Shown here: positions 1 to 6,151 of the stretch, piece by piece | How the letters are laid out: each line of letters opens with the position of its first letter | How positions within the stretch are numbered: position 1 is the stretch's first letter | Assembly: GCA_018262455.1 (NCBI GenBank) | Contig: JAGSPR010000494.1 | Location: forward strand, 1 to 7,659 | DNA: 7,659 bases | Source: Deltaproteobacteria bacterium | Lineage (GTDB): Bacteria; Myxococcota; Polyangia; Haliangiales; Haliangiaceae | Direction: 5' to 3' | The notes under the pieces: generated by a model | The model's input: only the letters and a program-made list of their open reading frames with translations | What the model was told of the DNA's origin: nothing | The model's database searches: none | Made by a program: the position numbers and the translations under genes

Positions 1-297
1 ACGAAGGAGCTCCGCCGGCTCGACGTCGAGATGTTCGAAGATCCCGCGTCGCTGCCTCGCGTCACGGCACAGCTCGCCAACGCGGTCCTCTTCCAGCTCG
101 GACGGGACGCGGGCGAGGGCTATGTCTTCCTCGTCAACACCGCGGACGCGAAGGGCGAGATGCGCATCGGCGAATTCAGCCACGACTACCTCGAGGAGCT
201 CGACTGGAGGCGCTCGAGCGGTGCGGTGTTCCGATCGCTCGCCGCCTCCACGTTACACGCCGCCAAGCAGATCGAACGCGATCTTCCGGAACCGTGA
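1..297 (+). CDS. C-terminal part of an unrecognised protein (cut by the window start)
   Basis: The frame is open from base 1 and ends at TGA 295-297, so this is the last 98 codons of a longer gene. The internal ATG at 31 has no ribosome site and is probably not the start, because the ten codons before it have the same high-GC third positions. The piece is soluble-looking and acidic. It has a hydrophobic beta-like stretch (GYVFLVNTADAKGEMRIGEF) followed by a helix-rich end (DYLEELDWRRSSGAVFRSLA, then AAKQIERDL). There is no signal peptide, membrane segment or catalytic motif in what is visible. I do not recognise the family. It converges on the TIGR02996-domain gene on the other strand, and no clear terminator hairpin lies between them. 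Confidence 0.6.
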   Translation, partial: TKELRRLDVEMFEDPASLPRVTAQLANAVLFQLGRDAGEGYVFLVNTADAKGEMRIGEFSHDYLEELDWRRSSGAVFRSLAASTLHAAKQIERDLPEP

Positions 298-337
298 CTC
301 GTCGTACCGCCGGCCGACAGCGTTCGACGTCGCCCGA

Positions 338-1933
338 TCAGGTGCACGTCGCCGTCGCCACGACGTCAACGCAACGCTCGTGATGGGAGAACTGGCCCGG
401 TCGCCGCGCGTGAGCGACGTTGGGGATGACCGCCATCGCCCGGCTCGCGTCAGTTCCCGAAGAGATCATCAGCGGTGAGGATTCGCGCGGAGCGCAGGCG
501 CGGCCAGCTTTCCAGGAGTCGAGCGCGGTCAGGATCGGAACGATGCTCTCGTACGCGACGTCGCCGTAGGCGTCGACTTCGCCGGCCCAGTGGAGACGTA
601 GCTGCGTGCCGGCAACACGCGCGGCCCACTGGTTCTGGTGCGAGAGCGCGTAACCGCCTGCCAGCTCGATCGCGAAGCCGGTGTGGTTCGCGAGGGCGAG
701 CGCGAGGTCGAGCTGCCGCAGGCCGGTGCCGAGTCGAACGGTTTCGACGCGCCGCGCGACGGGCATCGTGCGAAGTGCCGGCACGACGTCCCGGAAGATC
801 GCCGGCTCGTTCGGTCGCGCGAGCCCGAGCACCCGTGGTGCGAACGGTGTCTCGACGTGGAGGCCGACCTCGTAATCGCGCACGCTGAGAACCTCGAGGT
901 CGTAAGACGGCAACGTGGCCGTCGGCAGCTGCGCGACGCCGAGGTCGTGGAGCTCGCGCAGCCCGCGCATGTGCATCGCACCCACGAATACGTGCCGGTC
1001 GAACAGGAACAGCTTCTCGACCGTTGCCCAGCCGGGCGCGCGCGTCTCGCCGGAGGCGAGCGTTGCCTCGGCGGGAAACCCGCGCGCGTGGACGATCTTC
1101 GTGGCGCCGTCGCCATCGAGGCCATCGAGCCAGGTTCGGCCCGCGGCCTTGAGGAGTTGCTTCTCGCGTTTCGTCGGTTCGCCATCCCGGCCGCGCTGGA
1201 TCTGGAGCGTGATGAATTCGCCGCGCGGGTCACCTTCGAGCGTGAGTGCGTCGGCGTAGACGACGCGTGGTCCATCGTCGTGCGGTGCTTCGTAGATCGC
1301 GTCGAGCAGCCGGTCGCGCGCGGTGTCCCGCGGGGTCGAGAGCAACTGCTCGATGCGCGCGAGTGCCCCTTCACCCGCGGGCGAGAGATCCGGCAGAAGC
1401 GGCCTGCGGCGACGCAGCACGGCACTGCCGAGCCGCGTCGCTTCCTGTGGAAGCTTCTCGAGCCGTTCGATCTCCTCGACGATCGCGTGGTCGTTCTGCT
1501 TGATGAGGTAGTGAAAGATCTGGCGCGAGACCCGCACGCCTTCCGCGCTCGTGAATAGCGAGCTGCGATGCAGTGCGATGAGCGCGTTCGAGATCCGAGC
1601 CGACGGCCTGGCGCGCTCTTCGAGCCACCCGACGCGCGCACCTGCCTGACTCGGAAACGCCGGCCACGGGGCCGCGAGCGCACGCCGGAGGCTCTCGTCG
1701 TCGCCGGCTTTCACCAGCTCGAGCCACTCGTGCTCGCGCCGATTCACGCGCTTCTCGCTCAGCGGCACCGGTGGCGGCAACCGGAGATCCACGGCCGCAA
1801 CCGCGCGCGCGATCCGCGCACAGCGGCACGCGGTCCATGCCTCGAGCAGCCTCGCGTTCGCCTCCTCCCAGCGAGCGTCGTCGATCGCGACGGCCGCCAG
1901 CTCGAGCAGCGGAGCGACATCGATGGGTTCCAC
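338..1933 (-). CDS. TIGR02996 repeat-companion domain protein, probably frameshifted near its C-terminus
   Basis: The open frame encodes 531 aa from a GTG at 1933. The diagnostic part is at about residues 205-247: RDRLLDAIYEAPHDDGPRVV followed by YADALTLEGDPRGEFITLQI. This matches the TIGR02996 signature (LLxAIxxxPxDDxPRLVYADWLxExGDPRGEFIxLQ) known from myxobacteria and planctomycetes, often next to leucine-rich or other repeats. Residues 1-200 look helical, with no signal peptide. Residues 300-470 hold Leu-spaced segments, such as MRGLRELHDLGVAQLP and YDLEVLSVRDY, that resemble degenerate LRRs. No enzymatic role is evident; the function is unknown and presumably protein-protein contact. From about residue 473 the frame loses its coding character. 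Another frame offers a more natural ending (LLESWPRLRSARIL, then TADDLFGN) with a stop at 450-452, so one lost base near 510-520 may have changed the tail. The GTG start has only a weak ribosome site, and a slightly different start is possible. Confidence 0.8.
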   Translation of the reverse strand: MEPIDVAPLLELAAVAIDDARWEEANARLLEAWTACRCARIARAVAAVDLRLPPPVPLSEKRVNRREHEWLELVKAGDDESLRRALAAPWPAFPSQAGARVGWLEERARPSARISNALIALHRSSLFTSAEGVRVSRQIFHYLIKQNDHAIVEEIERLEKLPQEATRLGSAVLRRRRPLLPDLSPAGEGALARIEQLLSTPRDTARDRLLDAIYEAPHDDGPRVVYADALTLEGDPRGEFITLQIQRGRDGEPTKREKQLLKAAGRTWLDGLDGDGATKIVHARGFPAEATLASGETRAPGWATVEKLFLFDRHVFVGAMHMRGLRELHDLGVAQLPTATLPSYDLEVLSVRDYEVGLHVETPFAPRVLGLARPNEPAIFRDVVPALRTMPVARRVETVRLGTGLRQLDLALALANHTGFAIELAGGYALSHQNQWAARVAGTQLRLHWAGEVDAYGDVAYESIVPILTALDSWKAGRACAPRESSPLMISSGTDASRAMAVIPNVAHARRPGQFSHHERCVDVVATATCT

Positions 1934-1988
1934 GGGGCTGCGATCCTATCACCCAGGTAGGAGTCGATTGTTGAGAGCACCATGTGCT

Positions 1989-2318
1989 GTGCACCCCGAC
2001 GCGATCGCGACCAACGGCGAGGACGTGGGCCGCGGTGCAGACGTTGATCGAGGCTTGTTCCGCGACCTTCCCGTTCGCGGTGCACCGGTCGTGCTCGCGC
2101 TCAATGCCGGCGTCGTGTTCGTGACCGGCTCCGACGACGTTGCTGGACTCGTCGCGCTCCCCGAGCTCGGCCGTCAGGTCTTCGAGCTGCCGAAGCCGAT
2201 GACACCCGTCCCGCGGGCAGGCGATCGTCCTCGCGCGCGTTCGGCCAGGGCGACGCTCCGCGCACCAAGGCCTGACGGTCAAGTCCGCCGGCTGGAACTG
2301 CGAACGCTCGTAGAGTGA
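1989..2318 (+). pseudogene. Coding-like remnant with a VTGSDD motif, family uncertain
   Basis: The frame is open from 1923 to TGA 2316-2318. Its coding-like part begins around a GTG at 1989. The region to about 2205 shows strong G/C third positions and a sensible protein pattern: a hydrophobic beta strand (APVVLALNAGVVFVTGSDD) followed by a helix (VAGLVALPELGRQVFELP). The motif resembles the LLVTGSDDxxGL stretch of some uncharacterised bacterial proteins near the DUF1444/YtpQ group, but this is a weak, memory-based comparison. The N-terminal domain such a protein would need is missing, there is no ribosome site, and after about residue 75 the sequence turns Arg/Pro-rich like out-of-frame sequence. 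It is most simply a decayed gene piece between two intact genes, but a short real hypothetical protein cannot be excluded. Confidence 0.35.
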
Positions 2319-2342
2319 GCCTTCACCGAGTCAACTCCGAGT

Positions 2343-2346
2343 AGGA
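2343..2346 (+). promoter_or_regulatory. Ribosome binding site AGGA for the lipoprotein gene
   Basis: AGGA lies nine bases upstream of the GTG at 2356. It supports that start over the out-of-frame ATG at 2346, which opens a longer Arg-rich shadow frame. Confidence 0.55.
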
Positions 2347-2355
2347 TGCGCGATC

Positions 2356-3156
2356 GTGATCGTCGAACGTCCACTCCTGGCACCGCTTGCGATGCTGCTC
2401 GTCGCGTGCACGACCACCGCAGTGGCACCTCGCGTCACTGGCCGGTCGGCACCGCAAACCCATACCGCGCGCGGCCATGTCATGAAGTACACGGTGTCGC
2501 TACCCGCCGGCTGGACGCGCGACCGGGCCTGGCCCGTCGTCGTGGTGATCCCGGACGCAACGCGCGACTTCGAGGGCAACCTCGCCGAGTTCGCGACGGC
2601 CGGCGCGACCACGCCGTACATCTTCGTCGCACCGCATGTCGTGACGTCGGGCGGTTCGCGCGGGTATCGCGATGCGCCCGGGTTCCGCTACACCACGGCC
2701 GACTGGCGCGAGGTCGACCGGCTCGGCGACTTCCGGTTCGACGAGGAGGGGGTGGCCGCCGTGATCGCCGATGTCCGCGACCGGTTCCACGGCGTCGACC
2801 GCGTCTACCTGACGGGCTGGGAGGCCGGCGGGCACACCGTCTGGGCACTGCTGTTCCGCCATCCCGAGCGCTTCCGGGCGGTCGCACCGGTGTCGACGAA
2901 CTTCCTCGGACGCTGGCTCGACGCGGACCAGCCGGTCGCGCCGCCTGCGGAGACGCCGGCGGTCCGCGTGTTCTTCTGCGGTGCCCATTGTTTCCCGCCG
3001 GACGTTCGCCGGAACTTGATGACGCAGACCCGAGAGGCGATCGCGCTCGCACGCGGCCGCGGCTTCGGAGAGATCGCGATCGACGTCCGCGAGGGCACCA
3101 AACATGGCCCGCTCGCTGCCGACGTGTTGACCTGGTTCGTGTCGTTCGCGCCCTGA
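2356..3156 (+). CDS. Lipoprotein of the alpha/beta-hydrolase (PHB depolymerase/esterase-like) fold with the catalytic serine replaced
   Basis: This 266-aa protein starts at GTG 2356. A short hydrophobic leader ends in the lipobox LVAC (Cys18), followed by a Thr/Pro/Arg-rich linker, so the mature protein should be lipid-anchored in the cell envelope. The fold is that of LpqC/PHB-depolymerase-type esterases. It has a first strand VVVVIPDAT (61-69), a strand YIFVAP (88-93), the helix before the elbow EGVAAVIADVRDRF (131-144), the strand and elbow RVYLTGWEAGG (149-159), then FRHPERFRAVAPVS (167-180). The family elbow is normally G-F-S-x-G-G. Here Ser is Glu156, so classical serine-esterase chemistry is not expected. 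His250 in GTKHGP sits where the catalytic histidine usually lies. Cys208 and Cys212 in FFCGAHCFPP could form a disulfide. It may be a non-catalytic binding protein or use other chemistry. It stands alone, with about 220 gene-free bases after it. Confidence 0.85.
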   Translation: MIVERPLLAPLAMLLVACTTTAVAPRVTGRSAPQTHTARGHVMKYTVSLPAGWTRDRAWPVVVVIPDATRDFEGNLAEFATAGATTPYIFVAPHVVTSGGSRGYRDAPGFRYTTADWREVDRLGDFRFDEEGVAAVIADVRDRFHGVDRVYLTGWEAGGHTVWALLFRHPERFRAVAPVSTNFLGRWLDADQPVAPPAETPAVRVFFCGAHCFPPDVRRNLMTQTREAIALARGRGFGEIAIDVREGTKHGPLAADVLTWFVSFAP

Positions 3157-3378
3157 TCTGTTCGAGCGCGGCTTGTTCGCGAGTGCGGGATTGGTCATGA
3201 CGGCGATGACGCTGCGGCCCCTCCGCAGGTGCACTGCAGCACGTCGTCGTCGAGCGAGCGCCTGGGATTGTACGCGCGTTGCCGCGCGTGCTACGAGCGG
3301 TCAATGGTGACGCCTTCGATCGTTCGCGAGCTGACCGCGAGCACCGAACGCTACCAGCGGCGAGCGGTGCAACGTCGA
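3157..3378. other. Gene-free stretch between the lipoprotein gene and the LRR fragment
   Basis: Frames across this stretch are short and Arg/Ser-rich with no protein-like pattern. I see no hairpin followed by a T-run, no promoter pair that I trust, and no RNA gene. Confidence 0.4.
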
Positions 3379-3618
3379 CCACGTGGGTTCGTCGATGTAC
3401 AGGTCCTCTAGTTCGTGCATGCTCGCGAGCAGCTGCGTGTCGGCGAATGCGGTGCCGCCGAGGTCGAGCTTCTCGAGCTTCGTCAGCTGCGCGAGCGCCG
3501 TGAAGTCGGTTGCGGGAACTTTGTAGAGGCCCAGCCATTCGAGGCGGCCGAGCCCGCGCAGCGGCGCTAGATCGGTGACGGGCGCCGCGTAGACGTCGAG
3601 CCGGCGCAGCTCGGCAAG
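3379..3618 (-). pseudogene. Leucine-rich-repeat fragment (three full 22-residue repeats plus part of a fourth)
   Basis: The minus strand reads three consecutive 22-residue units. They begin LAELRRLDVYAAPVTDL (3618-3553), LGRLEWLGLYKVPATDF (3552-3487) and LTKLEKLDLGGTAFADT (3486-3421). A partial unit MHELEDLYIDEPTW follows at 3420-3379. Each has the LxxLxxLxLxxTxxxD pattern of bacterial internalin-like LRRs, a protein-binding solenoid. On both sides the frame stays open (3301-3720) but the sequence becomes non-repetitive and Arg/Ser/His-rich. There is no start with a ribosome site and no capping motif, and the upstream side runs into the leader of the SUFU gene on the opposite strand. This is therefore most likely the middle of a former LRR gene. 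It may be kin to the TIGR02996 protein upstream, since these domains often occur together, but that is inference. Confidence 0.6.
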
Positions 3619-3653
3619 CCGTGTCAGCGATGGCTGTTCAGAATGCGCTCCGG

Positions 3654-3683
3654 GCGGCGATCGTTCTTGATCGCGATCGCCGC
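3654..3683. repeat. Inverted repeat, 10-bp arms with a 10-base spacer, upstream of the SUFU gene
   Basis: GCGGCGATCG at 3654-3663 is the exact reverse complement of CGATCGCCGC at 3674-3683. As RNA it would form a GC-rich stem. No T-run follows, so it is not a standard terminator; it could be an operator or a leader structure. Confidence 0.5.
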
Positions 3684-3687
3684 GGCC

Positions 3688-3701
3688 GGCTATCGATAGC
3701 C
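3688..3701. promoter_or_regulatory. Perfect 14-bp palindrome abutting the SUFU start codon
   Basis: GGCTATCGATAGCC is fully self-complementary and ends one base before the ATG at 3702. It occupies the place where a ribosome site would be expected, and no Shine-Dalgarno sequence is seen. It may be an operator at the start of a leaderless or short-leader transcript, or a chance palindrome. No regulator is encoded nearby. Confidence 0.35.
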
Positions 3702-4739
3702 ATGACGACGACCACGACAACCGTCACGCTCGAAGGTGCTCCGCGACCGGTCCGCGACGACGTCCTGCAGCTGATGGACGACGCGATCGGTCGGCTCGGC
3801 GGAGAGCTGCTGCACGCGATGGATCCGGCTCGCATCGTTGGCTTCGAGGATGGTGGACCCGCGGTGTGGAGCGTCGGCCTCGTCGAGGTCGCCGGCGATC
3901 GGCCGTACACGCTGCTCGTCACGTACGGCTTCAGCGAGATCCTCTCGCCCGAGTCCTGCCGTGCCGGCATCACCCACGAGTACTCGCTCGCGGTGCCAGC
4001 CGACTCGCCGCTCTCCCCGTGGGCGGACGCGCTGCTCCGCCATCTGTCGCGCTACGCGCTCACCTCCGGCAGCATGCTCCACGTCGGCGACGTGATGCCG
4101 TGCTACGCGCCGATCACCTGCGTGCCGTTTCAGCCCGAGCACCACGCCTACATGCCGCCGACGTCGCTCGTCGGGATCCTGGTCACCGACGATCCGGTGT
4201 TGCCCGAGATCGCGACCCCGCACGGCACGATCCAGATCCGCCGCATGGTCGGGATCGATCAGCGCGAGCTCGATCGGATCCAGACCTGGTCGACCGAAGG
4301 GTTCCTCGAGGAGCTCGACGCGCTCGATCCGCTGCTGCTCACGGCGCTCGAGCGGTCGAGCTTCATGGACGTCCCTGCATTCGCGACGATCGTCGACATG
4401 CGCGCGCGTCACGAGGGCAGCCGCTGTCCAGCATTCGTGCTCGAGGCGAGGTGGGACGTGACCGACACCCACCTCGAAATCGAGCTGCCGGGCGGGCGGG
4501 AGGCCGCGAAGTTGATCGCGGCGCTGCACGGCCGGCTGCCATTCGGCGAGCCGCTGACCGTGATCTCGCGGGTGAGCCCACCGATCACTTTCCTTCCCGG
4601 GATGGCGTTCGATATCCAAGAGACCGAACGCGGCCTCGAGCTCACGGGCAGCCTGGACTCGGGTGGCCTTGCCAAGCTCGTCGCGAGCATCGATCCTCGC
4701 CAACCAGGTACGACGATCCAGATCCCGTTCGCGAGCTGA
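3702..4739 (+). CDS. Suppressor-of-fused (SUFU) domain protein with a C-terminal duplicated alpha/beta module
   Basis: 345 aa from ATG 3702. The frame extends upstream to GTG 3621, but that part is Arg/Ala-rich, overlaps the LRR remnant and has no ribosome site. Residues about 35-205 match the SUFU domain: WSVGLVEVAGDRPYTLLVTYGFSEIL (56-81, written here as WSVGLVEVAG then VTYGFSE), HEYSLAVP (92-99), LHVGDVMPCYAPIT (126-139), then IQIRRMVGIDQRELDRIQ (177-194) and FLEEL (201-205). In animals SUFU represses Hedgehog signalling; in bacteria the domain is known among immunity proteins of polymorphic toxin systems, where it binds and neutralises a partner. No signal peptide or membrane segment is present, so it is probably cytoplasmic. 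Residues 251-341 form a second region with two similar beta-alpha-beta units. No cognate toxin gene lies in the window, so the partner is unknown. Confidence 0.85.
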   Translation: MTTTTTTVTLEGAPRPVRDDVLQLMDDAIGRLGGELLHAMDPARIVGFEDGGPAVWSVGLVEVAGDRPYTLLVTYGFSEILSPESCRAGITHEYSLAVPADSPLSPWADALLRHLSRYALTSGSMLHVGDVMPCYAPITCVPFQPEHHAYMPPTSLVGILVTDDPVLPEIATPHGTIQIRRMVGIDQRELDRIQTWSTEGFLEELDALDPLLLTALERSSFMDVPAFATIVDMRARHEGSRCPAFVLEARWDVTDTHLEIELPGGREAAKLIAALHGRLPFGEPLTVISRVSPPITFLPGMAFDIQETERGLELTGSLDSGGLAKLVASIDPRQPGTTIQIPFAS

Positions 4740-4894
4740 GCTACCTCGAACACACCGCTCTCGGCCAGATGCCATCGCAGGGCAACCCGTACTTCATTCG
4801 CGCCGCACGCTCACGCTGCGGTGGTAGCGATGGCAGGCTTCGACGTGCGATCCCGACGACAGCTCGCGAACGAGCGGTCACCACGCGATCGGGT

Positions 4895-5231
4895 TCAGAA
4901 CGTGACGTCGAGCTCGGGCAGGCGCTTCGCGAGCGCGGCCTTCACGCGACGCGCACCAGCGACCGCCGGTACCTCGGCGACGACGGCGCCGTCGCGCAGC
5001 GTCACGCACCCGCGATCGGTCAGGACCACGAGGTCACCGCTATCGATCAGGTTGCGGAACCGAGCTCGGTTACACGAAGCGCGCATCGAGAGCCAGGGCG
5101 GGTTTCGACGATGCACCTGGCGCGAACGCACGAGGCGGTCCCTCTCGGCGCGATTCGCTCTGCGTCGAGTCGTCCCAGCTCACGACGATGCGCGCGGCAT
5201 CGAGTTGCGAGAACCGCTGTCGGGTGGCGCG
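4895..5231 (-). pseudogene. Decayed, frameshifted gene of unknown family
   Basis: Two minus-strand frames carry coding-like sequence in series. From about 5231 down to the TAA at 5070 one frame reads RFSQLDAARIVVSWDDSTQ and GPPRAFAPGASSKPALALDARFV (its end) with strong G/C third positions. From about 5086 (an ATG) to TGA 4895 a second frame reads NLIDSGDLVVLTDRGCVTL and DGAVVAEVPAVAGARRVKAA with even stronger bias. Joining them near 5065-5086 would give about 110 residues of a C-terminal half. No start with a ribosome site is present and the upstream part is not coding-like. The last 63 codons could alternatively be a small protein, but no Shine-Dalgarno supports it. I do not recognise the family. 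The bases on either side (4740-4894 and 5232-5386) hold nothing I can support. Confidence 0.4.
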
Positions 5232-5386
5232 ATGGGGAGCCCGAACCTGCCAACTATTTCCTTTGTTCGTTGCCGCTGTGGCCAGCGCGAGCTGACACGA
5301 GTTGCCAAACGTTCGACGGTGAATGCGCTGCACCCGTGCAGGTCGCGAGGTTACGAGCGGCACGTCGGCTGCACTCCTCGGCGCGC

Positions 5387-5920
5387 ATGGTGAGACATTC
5401 GCTCCTGTTCCTCGTGGGTCTCTCGTCGTCGGCGGCTGCCGAGCCGCGCGCGGCGCCCTCGCGGCTGTTCGCCGATGATCCCGGGCTCACCCTCGACATC
5501 GGTGCGGGCGCCGGCATCAACGATGACGACATGGCAACCGACTTCGACGGCACGCACTCGATAGCGTCGCTGTTGCTCGGCTACCGCTTTCATACGGGCA
5601 CGCAGGCGTTCGCGACCGCGGGCCTCGGCGTCGGTGGTCACGAAGCGATCTTCGCTTCCTACGGTGCGGGGCTCCGCCAGCACGTCCAACTCGGCCGCTT
5701 CGAGCCGTTCGTCGATGCAGGGCTCTACGAGGTCGGCGACGGTCAACGCCTGGGCCCGGCGTTGGGCCTCGGTGTCGGCGTGGAGGCGCGCATCGACGAT
5801 CGTTTCTACGTCGGTGCCAGCGCGAATCGCTTCTTCAGCGCCGATGACGACGAGATCGGCGGGCTCGACTGGGGCGGTCGGCTCTACGTAGGTACGCGAT
5901 TGGGTGCGAGCTATCGCTGA
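5387..5920 (+). CDS. Small outer-membrane beta-barrel protein with signal peptide
   Basis: 177 aa from ATG 5387, with GTG 5390 directly behind it as an alternative start. The frame is open far upstream, but only this part is protein-like. A Sec signal is clear: MVRHSLLFLVGLSSSAAA, with cleavage after Ala18 before EPRAAP. The mature part alternates polar and hydrophobic/aromatic residues in short strands: LTLDIGAGAGIND, SIASLLLGYRFHT, FATAGLGVGGHEA, ASYGAGLRQHVQL, FEPFVDAGLYEVG, GPALGLGVGVEARI, FYVGASANRFF and DWGGRLYVGTRLGASYR. That is about eight strands, as in small OmpA/OmpW-type barrels (OMP_b-brl-like). Acidic loops such as NDDDMATDFD and SADDDE may bind cations, which is inference. The last residue is Arg rather than the usual Phe/Tyr C-terminal signal, with Tyr next to last. 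No ribosome site is obvious and it has no operon partner. Confidence 0.8.
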   Translation: MVRHSLLFLVGLSSSAAAEPRAAPSRLFADDPGLTLDIGAGAGINDDDMATDFDGTHSIASLLLGYRFHTGTQAFATAGLGVGGHEAIFASYGAGLRQHVQLGRFEPFVDAGLYEVGDGQRLGPALGLGVGVEARIDDRFYVGASANRFFSADDDEIGGLDWGGRLYVGTRLGASYR

Positions 5921-6011
5921 CCTGGAGCTCATGGGTGCGCGCGATCGCGGGCTGAACATCCGTGGCTGCAATTAACCGCTCGAGGATTGCTCGATGATCG
6001 CGCTCGGTCAT
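5835..6011 (-). pseudogene. 5' head of a gene with a good ribosome site, truncated into the barrel gene
   Basis: ATG 6011 is preceded by GGGAG (6018-6022) six bases upstream, one of the best ribosome sites in the window. The first residues are protein-like (MTERDHRAILERLIAATDVQ, then PAIARTHEL), a helical N-terminus. After about 32 codons the frame enters the antisense of the barrel gene's 3' end, turns Arg/Ser-rich and stops at 5835. The overlap with the barrel gene is 86 bases. It looks like the start of a gene whose remainder was lost. A genuine 58-aa protein is possible but less likely. Confidence 0.35.
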
Positions 6012-6091
6012 CTCAGTCTCCCGCGAGCCACGCGAGGAGGCGTGCAGCACGGTTCGCTCTGGCGAGCGACGACGATAGCTGCCCAGTGGTT

Positions 6092-6108
6092 GTCCGGCAG
6101 ATCCGGAC
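6092..6108. terminator. Weak hairpin downstream of the DUF4241 gene
   Basis: GTCCGG (6092-6097) pairs with CCGGAC (6103-6108) around the loop CAGAT, 44 bases past the DUF4241 stop. No T-run follows on the minus strand, so it is at best a weak or factor-dependent terminator. Confidence 0.2.
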
Positions 6109-6151
6109 GTTCGTTTCGTACAATCCACCGGCGAGCGCGGTGCCGCTGGGC

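Noticed and set aside
638..1558. 306-aa plus-strand frame antisense to the TIGR02996 gene
   Set aside because: The composition mirrors the real gene and no ribosome site or domain is seen; the minus frame carries the TIGR02996 signature.
1371..2282. 303-aa minus-strand frame overlapping the TIGR02996 gene
   Set aside because: Arg/Ala/Gly-rich shadow of the TIGR02996 frame; the part over 1934-2282 is antisense of the VTGSDD remnant and shows no family motif.
2346..3200. 284-aa plus-strand frame with an ATG at 2346
   Set aside because: Shadow of the lipoprotein gene, very Arg-rich; the in-frame GTG 2356 product has a lipobox and a recognisable fold.
2480..3538. 352-aa minus-strand frame
   Set aside because: Antisense of the lipoprotein gene with an Arg/Pro/Ser-rich composition and no motifs.
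3866..5920. 684-aa plus-strand open frame covering the SUFU gene, the gap and the barrel gene
   Set aside because: Only the last 177 codons are protein-like; the rest is Arg-rich out-of-frame sequence of the SUFU gene and the gap, open because of high GC.
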